Assembly (NCBI GenBank): GCA_913044255.1
Contig: CAJWOI010000055.1
Coordinates: 1 to 11,206 of the forward strand
Length of the DNA: 11,206 bases
Reading direction: 5' to 3'
Source: an uncultured Alphaproteobacteria bacterium
Lineage (GTDB): Bacteria > Pseudomonadota > Alphaproteobacteria > UBA7887
Made by a program: the position numbers and the translations under genes. Shown here piece by piece: positions 1 to 6,806 of the stretch. The stretch's first letter is position 1; every line of letters starts with the position of its first letter. The notes beneath the pieces are model-generated. The model searched no databases. It was not told the origin of the DNA and saw only the letters and a program-made list of their open reading frames with translations.

Positions 1-122
1 CAAGAGCTGGCGATCGTGCAGTTCGTTGACCTGTCTATTGATAGATATTGGCGCGTCATAGGAACCATCATTAATTCTAGTTCTATAATATACCCGTTAT
101 GCACAACAAGTCCGTCGTTTGG
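1..122. other. Left-edge stretch with no recognised gene
   Basis: This is the short segment downstream of the enoyl-CoA hydratase gene. It is AT-rich around 70-95. The plus-strand reading frame that runs through it continues antisense into the neighbouring gene, has no recognisable protein content and looks like a shadow. I see no convincing hairpin terminator for the minus-strand gene here. Confidence 0.4.
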
Positions 123-920
123 TTACCTACCGGTAAAGTTGGCCTTGCGCTTCTCAACAAATGCAGCCACCCCTTCTCGGAAGTCTTCGCGACCAGCACA
201 ATCGGCAAAACATTCTCCTTCAAGTTGTAGTTGAGATTCAAATTCATTCTCTAGACTCCGGTACATTAATTTTTTGGCCATGCCATACACGTGAGTAGGT
301 CCATTGGCCAAACGCTGAACAAGCTTATCAGCTTCCCGATCTAAATCTTCCGAAGGTACGATAAAATTCACTAACCCCATATCCGACATTTGACGCGCAC
401 TATACCTGTCGCCCAGCAGTGTCATCTCAAGGGTTCGCTTTATACCTATCGCCCTCGGCAAATGAAAAGATGAAGAGCCATCTGGCGTGGTCCCAATATG
501 ACAATAGGCCAAAGTGAAAAAGGCATCTTCCTCTGCAATTACCAAGTCACATGCGGATACTAGAGATACTCCTGCACCGGCCGCCGCCCCCCGAACTTTT
601 GCTACGATGGGCTTCCGCATCCGACGCATGGAAAACATGATTGGATGCAAATCATGGATACGGTGCAAAAAATATCCCTGTATCTCGTCACTTTCATGGC
701 TGTTGAGGTAATCATGCATTTGCCGCACGTCTCCCCCGGCCATGAAGTGATCACCAGCACCGGTAAGTACAACACATCGTATATCTTCGTTAAATTCGAG
801 TTCGTGAAGCGTTTGATCTAATAGTTGCCGCATTTCCATTGATAGGGCGTTGCGCACTTTCGGCCTATTCATGGTCAATGTGGCGATTCCTCCGTCGATC
901 CTTACTTCGAGATCAGTCAT
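123..920 (-). CDS. Enoyl-CoA hydratase/isomerase family protein (PaaG-like crotonase)
   Basis: This is a full-length crotonase-fold protein (265 aa, normal for the family) expected to act on acyl-CoA thioesters in the cytoplasm. Visible hallmarks are NRPKVRNAL near residue 18, the first oxyanion-hole segment MAGGDV (60-65), and the second, RGAAAGAGVSL (110-120). The hydratase glutamate equivalent to rat Glu144 is missing (the local sequence is AYCHIG), while the Glu164 equivalent is present (E165 in TLEMTLLG). An aspartate in TTPDGSSS (D147) aligns with the catalytic Asp of PaaG-type isomerases. I therefore infer a double-bond isomerase or PaaG-like role rather than a classical hydratase; the substrate is unknown. 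The ATG start has an AAGGA ribosome-binding site about 9 nt upstream. The gene diverges from maiA, which would suit an aromatic or acyl-CoA degradation setting. Confidence 0.88.
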   Translation of the reverse strand: MTDLEVRIDGGIATLTMNRPKVRNALSMEMRQLLDQTLHELEFNEDIRCVVLTGAGDHFMAGGDVRQMHDYLNSHESDEIQGYFLHRIHDLHPIMFSMRRMRKPIVAKVRGAAAGAGVSLVSACDLVIAEEDAFFTLAYCHIGTTPDGSSSFHLPRAIGIKRTLEMTLLGDRYSARQMSDMGLVNFIVPSEDLDREADKLVQRLANGPTHVYGMAKKLMYRSLENEFESQLQLEGECFADCAGREDFREGVAAFVEKRKANFTGR

Positions 921-1206
921 GTGGCGTTTCCTTCTGAATTACGAACATTGCCTTTTGGATCTGGGTCTGCATAAGACTTCAAGCATGGCGGTCTTGACAA
1001 GACACAGGAGAAAAATCATCTCTCCCGCGGCGTATACCATCGGTAAAGTGTTGTATGTATGGTGTCTACCAATCAGGAAACCAGGGAAATGGGCTGGTAT
1101 TTTACTGCTCAATATGTCACCAGTGGCTTAGTATTTTCCCAGTACGGGTGAGAACAAGAACGAAGACTTCTGCAGATAACGTTCAATCAAGCACAGGCTA
1201 ATGCCT
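921..1206. promoter_or_regulatory. Divergent intergenic region between crotonase gene and maiA
   Basis: These roughly 280 bases separate two genes transcribed away from each other, so they must hold both promoters. The most notable element is the hyphenated palindrome at 991-1003. A plus-strand TTGACA (994-999) lies within it but no good -10 follows. On the minus strand the same site reads TTGTCA, followed after 18 bp by TCTTAT, a weak candidate promoter for the crotonase gene. I found no clear maiA promoter and no supported small gene; an open frame through 850-1131 looks non-coding. Confidence 0.35.
991..1003. promoter_or_regulatory. Hyphenated palindrome GTCTTG-A-CAAGAC, candidate operator
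   Basis: Six-base arms (GTCTTG and CAAGAC) match perfectly around a single central A. The element contains -35-like hexamers on both strands (TTGACA on plus, TTGTCA on minus) between the divergent crotonase and maiA genes. A dimeric transcription factor could bind here, but no regulator gene is present in the window. The operator role is inferred from symmetry and position only. Confidence 0.3.
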
Positions 1207-1851
1207 ATGAAACTCTTTGGCTATTTTCGTTCGTCGGCTGCTTATCGCGTCCGAATCGCGCTAAACCTTAAGGGGCTAGAGTGGGACTCTGAATCCATTC
1301 ACCTTACAAAGGATGGAGGCAAACAGTATGGAGACAAGTACCGCTCAATTAACCCACAGGCCTTGGTGCCCACCCTTCAGGAAGAAACAACGTACCTTAC
1401 TCAGTCACTCGCGATTATGGAATATATCGAAGAAGCCCACCCGGAACCCCCTCTCCTCCCCAGAGACCTAGCGGCGCGGGCTCGTGTCCGAGCGTTAGCA
1501 TTATCAATTGCATGCGACATCCACCCGCTAAATAATCTGCGGGTCTTAAAATATTTGACCAAAACTATTGGAACAGACGATGGTACTCGAATGTCGTGGT
1601 ATCACCATTGGCTTTCGACCGGGCTTGACGCGCTAGAAAAAATGCTCGCTGGCCATCCAGATACAGGATCTTTTTGCCACGGGGATAGTCCTGGGCTTGC
1701 TGACACATGTCTAGTGCCGCAAATTTTTAACGCCAATAGATTCGACTGCGATCTCACACCTTATCCAACGATCCTGCGCATCAACAAAAACTGCTTGGAG
1801 TTGAAAGCCTTCCAAGCCGCCTCACCGGAAAATCAACCCGATGCTCAGTGA
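1207..1851 (+). CDS. maiA: Maleylacetoacetate isomerase (zeta-class glutathione S-transferase)
   Basis: Predicted glutathione-dependent cis-trans isomerase converting maleylacetoacetate to fumarylacetoacetate in tyrosine/homogentisate catabolism; close relatives act on maleylpyruvate in gentisate catabolism. The zeta-class signature is clear: RSSAAYRVRIAL near residues 8-19 holds the catalytic serine pair, followed by NPQALVPTL (49-57, cis-Pro loop) and TQSLAIMEY (65-73, glutathione-contacting Gln-Ser). The C-terminal helical domain ends in the typical DLTPYPTI...AFQAASPENQPDA. Length is about 214 aa, as expected. Of two in-frame ATGs at 1201 and 1207 I prefer 1207, because CAGG lies 9 nt before it and family members usually begin MKL-x-G-Y-F. 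No fumarylacetoacetase or homogentisate dioxygenase gene is next to it, so the choice between homogentisate and gentisate pathways is open. Confidence 0.92.
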   Translation: MKLFGYFRSSAAYRVRIALNLKGLEWDSESIHLTKDGGKQYGDKYRSINPQALVPTLQEETTYLTQSLAIMEYIEEAHPEPPLLPRDLAARARVRALALSIACDIHPLNNLRVLKYLTKTIGTDDGTRMSWYHHWLSTGLDALEKMLAGHPDTGSFCHGDSPGLADTCLVPQIFNANRFDCDLTPYPTILRINKNCLELKAFQAASPENQPDAQ

Positions 1852-1930
1852 ATCTATTAATATGTTGCGGTCCTGTTGAAACGCAAGTGGCATGTGACTG
1901 GGGAAAGCGCGATATCCGCTGCATTTAATT

Positions 1931-4264
1931 TTAACCATCGATACGGCTCCGTTTTACCCGAATCATCTGCGTAACAACAACGCCAGTAAGCAATAAAGCA
2001 CCCATTGTATCGCTACCCCAATCACCGTGGAGCAACGATGCGGCCGCGAGGCCGGCCACAAATCGCTCGGGTATTGTCAAAGCAATAATTAAAAAACCTT
2101 GCACCGCAGCAGCTAAAGCAATCACGCCCACTACTCCCGTAGCGAACGCCAGCAGAATTTCTCCGCCACCGCCAATTGACAAGAGAGCAGGACTATAAAC
2201 CATTACAAACGGTACCAGATAGACAGCGGCACCAAGCTTCATTGCAGTTAGCCCGGTTCTTTGCATCGGCGTACCAGCAATCGTCGCCGCAGCGTACGCA
2301 GCAACGGCCACCGGTGGAGTGATGGCGGAAATAATGGCATAATAGAAAACAAAAAAATGTGCTGCTAATGGCTCAATGCCGAGCTTGATAAGAGCGGGAG
2401 CCCCAAATATGGCAACAATCATATAGGCTGCCGAAGTGGGCAGCCCCATACCCAAAATGATGCAACTGACCATCACCAGAAGTAGCGTCAATAATAAATT
2501 ACCGCCGGTAATATTAATCAAAATCGAGGTGAATCTAAGGCCGAGACCACTCAATTCGATGGTCCCGACTATCAGAGCTGCAATAAAAAGTGCGGCAGCG
2601 ATGGGTGCTATTCTCCGGGCACCAACCTCAAAAGCGCCTATCAAGGAACGCAAGCTCAATTGCGTATGCGGTCGCAAAAATGAAAACAGCACAGTGCAAA
2701 CAACACCCGCAAATGCGGCATAAAATGGCGTCGTCCGATCAATGAGAAGTATAACAACGACAACCAAAACCAATAGCATGTGAATATCTAAACGAATATC
2801 TCTTCGCGCCTTTCGCACCTGATCTAATTCCATTGCGGGGAGGTCAAATTTTTTGGTTTCTAAATGAACCATAAAATACACAGCAAACAGATACAGGAAT
2901 GCGGGCAGAGCGGCAGACTTAGCAACTTGCACATACGGTGTCTGCGTGAAATCCGCTATCAGAAAAGCTGCGGAGCCCATTATCGGTGGAACTAACTGAC
3001 CACTAGCCGAAGCCACTGCCTCGACAGCCGCGGCAAATTGACGCTTAAATCCAGTTTTAATCATTAGAGGGATCGTAAAAGTGCCGGTCGCATAAACGTT
3101 GGCAACGGCGGCTCCAGAGATAGACCCAAATAGTCCACTTGCCAACACTGCAGCCTTACCCGGTCCTCCGGGTTGTTGCCCCATCAATCCCGCAGCAAGG
3201 TTCATGAACAGATCCCCACCGCGAGCTTTTTCAAGCACAGCACCAAGAAGCACAAACATCAGAACATATGTCGCTGAAATCCCCGTAATTGAGCCATAGA
3301 GCCCCTGCGTCGTAAAAAACAAGTGATCAACAAGACGCATCGGCTCGACTGCAGCCTGATTGAGTGGCCCGGGGAAATATGGTCCGAATAGGCAGTGCAC
3401 TAAAAACAACGCAAGCAATGCAACAAGCGTGATCCCCACTGCACGTCGACACGCCTCCATTGCCAACGTGATTGCGACCATCGCAACTATCCAGTCGGTG
3501 ATGGTCAGGTCAGTAATGTACGGGTACCGTTCAACTACGTAGTTATAGTTCCCATAAATATAAATGGCAGGGAGCCAGGACAATGCAAATAACGCCCAAT
3601 CATACCAAGGGACATGCCCAGTTTGTCGTTCTCTTCGAAACCCATAAACTAGGAAAATCATAGAAACGTACATCGCCACATGAGTCGGGCGGAATTTCAT
3701 TACCTCCGGAGCACCAACTGCCGCTGCAACCAAATGATAAAGGATAACTGAAACAGCAAACCAACGAAGCAACACACCAGGAATTCCACCAAGCGTCCGC
3801 TGACCACCCATTGATACTGGGCCTTCCGATCTCTCAAACACGTCGCCCAATGCACCCCTGAGAACGGGCAACAACGCGCTCGATATGGCCACTAGCGCGA
3901 CAGCAGCAGGCAGCCAATCAATGGGAACAAGTGGGTTGAGGTAAGGAAACTCGCCAATCAAAAACTCCGGCCGATGGTGGACGTAGAATATCGGCAAGCA
4001 GCCAACAAATAATTTACTTAACTCGGTAAAACTCTGACGCCCAGTCTTTTCAAGCGCCGGCAATCCGAATCCTATTGCCAAAATAAAAAAGTATATGGCA
4101 ATTATTGTTGGGTGGGTGGATTGTGCAACGACCCCACCAAATCTTTCCGAAAACAAATGGCCTAAGATGATTGTTACGGCAAACCATCGCGCCAACAATG
4201 CGAACCGAGCATTTGTTTGAGCAAAGCTTAATTTAGATACATTCATCTGACCGCCATCTAACAT
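1931..4264 (-). CDS. TRAP transporter fused permease (4TM/12TM, TAXI type) with duplicated N-terminal module
   Basis: Inner-membrane permease of a TAXI-type TRAP system, in which the small DctQ-like and large DctM subunits are one polypeptide; such systems import organic acids or related solutes using ion gradients. DctM hallmarks are ISATYVLMFVLLGAVLEK (329-346), ASGLFGSISGAAVAN (375-389), and near residues 600-660 GMGLPTSAAY and ITPPVAVAAYAAA. At 777 aa it is longer than my recollection of usual fused permeases (about 650 aa). The surplus matches an extra copy of the N-terminal four-helix module: residues about 20-140 align without gaps to 161-281 at an offset of 141. The start at 4264 is supported by AAGGA 7 nt upstream. 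The gene lies 198 bp downstream of the TAXI binding-protein gene on the same strand, forming a two-gene system. The substrate cannot be predicted from sequence. Confidence 0.93.
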   Translation of the reverse strand: MLDGGQMNVSKLSFAQTNARFALLARWFAVTIILGHLFSERFGGVVAQSTHPTIIAIYFFILAIGFGLPALEKTGRQSFTELSKLFVGCLPIFYVHHRPEFLIGEFPYLNPLVPIDWLPAAVALVAISSALLPVLRGALGDVFERSEGPVSMGGQRTLGGIPGVLLRWFAVSVILYHLVAAAVGAPEVMKFRPTHVAMYVSMIFLVYGFRRERQTGHVPWYDWALFALSWLPAIYIYGNYNYVVERYPYITDLTITDWIVAMVAITLAMEACRRAVGITLVALLALFLVHCLFGPYFPGPLNQAAVEPMRLVDHLFFTTQGLYGSITGISATYVLMFVLLGAVLEKARGGDLFMNLAAGLMGQQPGGPGKAAVLASGLFGSISGAAVANVYATGTFTIPLMIKTGFKRQFAAAVEAVASASGQLVPPIMGSAAFLIADFTQTPYVQVAKSAALPAFLYLFAVYFMVHLETKKFDLPAMELDQVRKARRDIRLDIHMLLVLVVVVILLIDRTTPFYAAFAGVVCTVLFSFLRPHTQLSLRSLIGAFEVGARRIAPIAAALFIAALIVGTIELSGLGLRFTSILINITGGNLLLTLLLVMVSCIILGMGLPTSAAYMIVAIFGAPALIKLGIEPLAAHFFVFYYAIISAITPPVAVAAYAAATIAGTPMQRTGLTAMKLGAAVYLVPFVMVYSPALLSIGGGGEILLAFATGVVGVIALAAAVQGFLIIALTIPERFVAGLAAASLLHGDWGSDTMGALLLTGVVVTQMIRVKRSRIDG
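3431..3778 (-). repeat. Second (canonical) copy of the N-terminal 4TM module in the TRAP permease
   Basis: Permease residues 163-278. The key residues RWFAV (167-171), YPY (247-249) and DW (257-258) recur at exactly 141 residues after the first copy. This copy runs straight into the DctM part, with VPWYDW and EACRRAVG segments as in ordinary fused TRAP permeases. The DNA has diverged, so the repeat is visible at the protein level. Confidence 0.65.
3845..4207 (-). repeat. First (extra) copy of the N-terminal 4TM module in the TRAP permease
   Basis: Permease residues 20-140. RWFAV (26-30), IL-x-HL (33-37), PT (52-53), LP (90-91), PY (107-108), and DW (116-117) each match the second copy at a constant offset of 141 residues. 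By eye about a quarter of positions between residues 26 and 126 are identical, which suggests an old internal duplication. Confidence 0.65.
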
Positions 4265-4462
4265 GCCTGGTTCCTTTTAGAGCCTCCTACACGGTTGATT
4301 GATCGCCGTAATCACTGCGACGGAACACTTAACGGACTAAAAGAGATTTTTGACTGGAATAAAATTCGGATTTTACATTCATTTCTCTAAGGCAGCGTTG
4401 TTTAAACAACCCCCTCTAAAATTGTTGTACCCGAGCCGTCAAATAAGCTCGCAGATGCACGC
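4265..4462. promoter_or_regulatory. TAXI-TRAP intercistronic region with two inverted repeats
   Basis: This 198-bp gap lies between the TAXI gene and the downstream permease gene, both on the minus strand. It holds a perfect 14-bp palindrome (4397-4410) and an 8-bp inverted repeat at the TAXI stop codon. On the minus strand an ACAAC upstream of the palindrome could pair with its GTTGT, giving an alternative fold. No strong U-tract terminator is seen, so read-through with reduced or regulated permease expression is a reasonable inference. Confidence 0.35.
4397..4410. promoter_or_regulatory. Perfect 14-bp palindrome GTTGTTTAAACAAC
   Basis: The sequence equals its own reverse complement over 14 bases and lies about 130 bp upstream of the permease start. 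It could be an operator or part of an RNA structure. No U-tract follows it, so it does not look like a rho-independent terminator. Its role is unknown. Confidence 0.4.
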
Positions 4463-4468
4463 TTATTT
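4441..4468. repeat. Inverted repeat (AAATAAGC / GCTTATTT) overlapping the TAXI stop codon
   Basis: Eight-base arms at 4441-4448 and 4461-4468 are perfectly complementary with a 12-nt loop. The distal arm includes the TAA stop of the TAXI gene. In the minus-strand transcript it could form a weak AT-rich stem that stabilises the upstream message or partly ends transcription. The stem is too AT-rich and lacks a good U-tract, so I do not call it a terminator. Confidence 0.35.
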
Positions 4469-5458
4469 TATTATCCCCTGTTCACGATAATAACGTTCCG
4501 CACCAGGATGTAGTTGAAGCGGGAGGTCAGCAGCCACAGTGGCAGCGTCAATGTTGAACGCACGATATGCCAACACCAAATCCTCTCGATGCTCAAATAT
4601 CAATTTGGTCATCACGTAAACTAAATCCTCCGTCATGTCCTTATGGCAAATAAAGATTGTATGGCGTTTAATGGTTGCGACATCACTATCTTGGCCCTCA
4701 TACGTCCCCGCGGGAATAACACCAGGCGTGTAACCAAAATCTTCAGCAAGAATCTTAATTACCCTATCGTCCAATGGCAGCAAAATAACTTCGCGGGATG
4801 AAACCAAATCCGTGAATAGTGGCGCACCAAGCAAATCGTTGTACATCAAAGCATTTAAATGACCGTCTTTGAGGCGATCTACCATCTCTCGGAATTGCGA
4901 ATGAATAACCCGCCCACCGTGTTCCCTAATATTCTCATAGCTGTAGCCGTGCAATTCTAGAGCTCGCTTTGCCGATAGTTCTGATCCTGTTCCACGAGGT
5001 CCAGTATCCACCCTAAGTTCAGGCTTCTTGGTGACCAAATCTCCCATGGAGCGAACTCCCAGCTCCGCAGCCACAAAAACGTGCATTCGAGCCTCAAAAC
5101 CAACATTGGCAATAGCTCGGATTTCGGTGAGCGCTTCTGAGTAAGGTGCTTGCCCAATAACCGCCGATCTCAGGTCGTTCGTAAAAGAAAGGCCAAACTG
5201 GGCACCACCTTTGTTGATTGCAATGGGATTGGACACCGAACCACCGGGTACGATCGCGTACGCCAATCCTTCCACATTCTTAGAGAAGATATCAAACATT
5301 GCCGTATTCATTACAAAATAACTGCCGCCAATGGAGCCGGCAGTAACCGTGACATGGGTTGAATCAACTGCACGGTCAGCAGCCACAATTGGCGTAACCA
5401 GGCTGAAAACCCACAACGAAACAGCACTGATAACCTTGAGTATCGTGTATCGAATCAT
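4463..5458 (-). CDS. TAXI family TRAP transporter solute-binding protein
   Basis: Periplasmic substrate-binding subunit of the TRAP system whose fused permease gene lies just downstream. The first 27 residues form a typical Sec signal peptide: charged start, hydrophobic core to about residue 25, and likely cleavage after V-A-A27. TAXI hallmarks follow: AGSIGGSYFVM (40-50), PGGSVSNPIAINKGGAQFGL (71-90), VDTGPRGTGSELSAKRALE near the middle, and the near-C-terminal LHPGAERYYRE. At 331 aa it has the usual size. The ATG start has an AGG about 8 nt upstream. It is the promoter-proximal gene, and its start lies only 104 bp from the divergent MORN gene. Ligands of this family vary (dicarboxylates and amino acids among others), so I assign no substrate. 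Confidence 0.93.
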   Translation of the reverse strand: MIRYTILKVISAVSLWVFSLVTPIVAADRAVDSTHVTVTAGSIGGSYFVMNTAMFDIFSKNVEGLAYAIVPGGSVSNPIAINKGGAQFGLSFTNDLRSAVIGQAPYSEALTEIRAIANVGFEARMHVFVAAELGVRSMGDLVTKKPELRVDTGPRGTGSELSAKRALELHGYSYENIREHGGRVIHSQFREMVDRLKDGHLNALMYNDLLGAPLFTDLVSSREVILLPLDDRVIKILAEDFGYTPGVIPAGTYEGQDSDVATIKRHTIFICHKDMTEDLVYVMTKLIFEHREDLVLAYRAFNIDAATVAADLPLQLHPGAERYYREQGIIK

Positions 5459-5562
5459 TACTGAGCCTGCTAGTATGCGGTTTCAAAGATGGTTAATTAG
5501 CATAACGCATCCCAGACAATACGCTGTTTGATTTTCTAACATTGACGTGTTCAAATTAGTTG

Positions 5563-6222
5563 ATGGCTCATATTTCCTTTTTTGCGTTGATTTCACTCCT
5601 TCTCACTATCTCACAAGTATCAGATGCTTGGAGCCTACCACCGTGCGATTCCGGCCGTGAAAATGCATGGCACAACTGCCAGGGAACATGGACCAGCCCA
5701 AATAGCGCAGAATACTCTGGGGAATGGAAAGATGACAAACGACATGGGCAAGGAACTATAACTTGGCTAGACGGACAAAAATACGTTGGCACATGGAAAA
5801 ACGATAGGCGGCATGGTCATGGCACTCATGCCCGGCCGGACGGCCTAAAGTATGTAGGTGAGTTTAAAGACGACCATCCACATGGTCAGGGAACATGGAC
5901 ATGGACGGACGGGCAAAAATACGTTGGTGAATTTAAACATGGGAAGCCAGAAGGTTACGGTACTCACGTATGGCCAGACGGGCACCAGTACGTCGGTGAA
6001 TTTCTAGCGGGCTTATCGCACGGCCGTGGCACGTACACGTGGTCCAACGGCAGAAAATATGTTGGGGAATGGAAGTACGATAAAATGGATGGGCAAGGAG
6101 TTGTCACGTTTGTAGATGGACGGGTCTGGTCGGGGGCGTTTAAACAGGGAAAATGGGTTGACGGACAACAGTATGCGCCAGGGGAAGCTCCTCCAGAAGT
6201 AATAGCCCCAACCAAACAATGA
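5563..6222 (+). CDS. Exported MORN-repeat protein
   Basis: Secreted or periplasmic protein of about 219 aa. The N-terminus (MAHISFFALISLLLTISQVSDA) looks like a Sec signal peptide, with cleavage near SDA-W; the Cys that follows (LPPC) is not a good lipobox. Residues 51-188 are six consecutive 23-residue MORN repeats of the form Y-x-G-E-[WF]-K-x(5)-G-x-G-T-x(3)-x-D-G-x-x, followed by a degenerate seventh (WSGAFKQGKW) and a proline-rich tail. MORN repeats fold as stacked beta-hairpins and serve in protein or lipid contact; no enzymatic domain is present. The ATG at 5563 is preferred over a TTG directly before it; I see no strong ribosome-binding site. It diverges from the TAXI gene and converges on the VOC gene. 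The function is unknown. Confidence 0.85.
   Translation: MAHISFFALISLLLTISQVSDAWSLPPCDSGRENAWHNCQGTWTSPNSAEYSGEWKDDKRHGQGTITWLDGQKYVGTWKNDRRHGHGTHARPDGLKYVGEFKDDHPHGQGTWTWTDGQKYVGEFKHGKPEGYGTHVWPDGHQYVGEFLAGLSHGRGTYTWSNGRKYVGEWKYDKMDGQGVVTFVDGRVWSGAFKQGKWVDGQQYAPGEAPPEVIAPTKQ
5713..6126 (+). repeat. Six tandem 69-bp (23-aa) MORN repeats
   Basis: Units begin at 5713, 5782, 5851, 5920, 5989 and 6058, each exactly 69 nt, and a partial unit starts at 6127. All open with a Tyr codon and carry the x-DG/NG turn near the end. Some DNA identity persists between units (for example the CAAAAATACGTTGG stretches in the units near 5776 and 5914), suggesting fairly recent unit exchange or expansion. Confidence 0.85.
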
Positions 6223-6227
6223 ACATG

Positions 6228-6250
6228 AAAAGAAACGCTCCGCGGAGCGT
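6228..6250 (-). terminator. Rho-independent terminator of the F420/VOC transcription unit
   Basis: A perfect 16-bp palindrome (6235-6250, ACGCTCCGCGGAGCGT) can fold into a GC-rich stem with a CGCG tip. On the minus strand it is followed at once by TTTCTTTT. It lies about 40 bp after the VOC stop codon, as expected for the end of that operon. On the plus strand no T-run follows, so it would not efficiently end transcription from the MORN gene. Confidence 0.75.
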
Positions 6251-6290
6251 CGACACATGCCATCAACATCATCACTATTGAAATTTTGGA

Positions 6291-6725
6291 TTATGACGCA
6301 TCGGGATCGAATTCTTTCGCATCTTCGCCGCGGAAATTTAGTTCGATCGTAATTCCATCAGGATCTTTCATGAATATTTGATGAATATCAAACGCCGGTA
6401 CCTTACGATGAATCATTTCCGCTTCATGCGTGCTGGCCCTAGCGACAAACTCTCTTACATCGCTGCCTCGAAACGCAATATGGTCTATTGCTCCCGATCC
6501 CACCGACTTCCCTTCCTTTGAACCCGTATAGTCGTCCATTTCTGCGCTAGAGTCAGCCGAAATCAAATGGACACATGCGGTGTCACCTAAATAAATCCAG
6601 TATCCCGGGAAATCAAATGGTGGTCGTTCACCAACCCTCATGCCAAGTACGTCGCAGTAAAAGTTTTTGGTCGCCTCCATGTCAGAAGCGCGGATATTGA
6701 AATGTTCCATAACCTCTAGCGGCAT
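6291..6725 (-). CDS. VOC (glyoxalase/bleomycin resistance/dioxygenase) family metalloprotein
   Basis: A single-chain vicinal-oxygen-chelate protein of 144 aa with two beta-alpha-beta-beta-beta modules. Likely metal ligands are visible at the four standard places: H8 (EHFNI), H53 (CVHLI), H82 (IDHIAF) and E128 (TIELNF). The segment NFYCDVLGMRV (21-31) and the KDPDGITIEL signature (120-129) are typical of glyoxalase I-like members. The reaction is not predictable: lyase, dioxygenase and epimerase activities share this fold. I chose the ATG at 6725 because GGAGG lies 7 nt upstream; the in-frame ATG at 6761 has no ribosome-binding site. It follows the PPOX-fold gene on the same strand and is the last gene before the terminator at 6228-6250, so it may be co-transcribed with the F420 genes. 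Confidence 0.87.
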   Translation of the reverse strand: MPLEVMEHFNIRASDMEATKNFYCDVLGMRVGERPPFDFPGYWIYLGDTACVHLISADSSAEMDDYTGSKEGKSVGSGAIDHIAFRGSDVREFVARASTHEAEMIHRKVPAFDIHQIFMKDPDGITIELNFRGEDAKEFDPDAS

Positions 6726-6806
6726 GGCTTGCCTCCATATTGAAAAATAATCGCAGTTCATGATTTTTTCTTAAAACTAATCGCACCGCAACCTCTGGGT
6801 TACCCA

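Noticed and set aside
850..1131. Plus-strand open frame of 93 codons across the crotonase gene start and intergenic region
   Set aside because: It begins antisense inside the crotonase gene, has no recognisable domain or ribosome-binding site, and its content looks like translated intergenic DNA.
1852..1930. Weak inverted repeats (AGCG/CGCT near 1908-1922 and TTGCG/CGCAA near 1865-1886) between convergent maiA and the TRAP permease
   Set aside because: Stems are only four to five pairs. The T-rich bases after the first one are interrupted, so a terminator call is not supported.
6726..6761. Upstream ATG at 6761 as the VOC gene start
   Set aside because: No ribosome-binding site precedes it, while the ATG at 6725 has GGAGG at ideal spacing and gives the normal VOC N-terminus.
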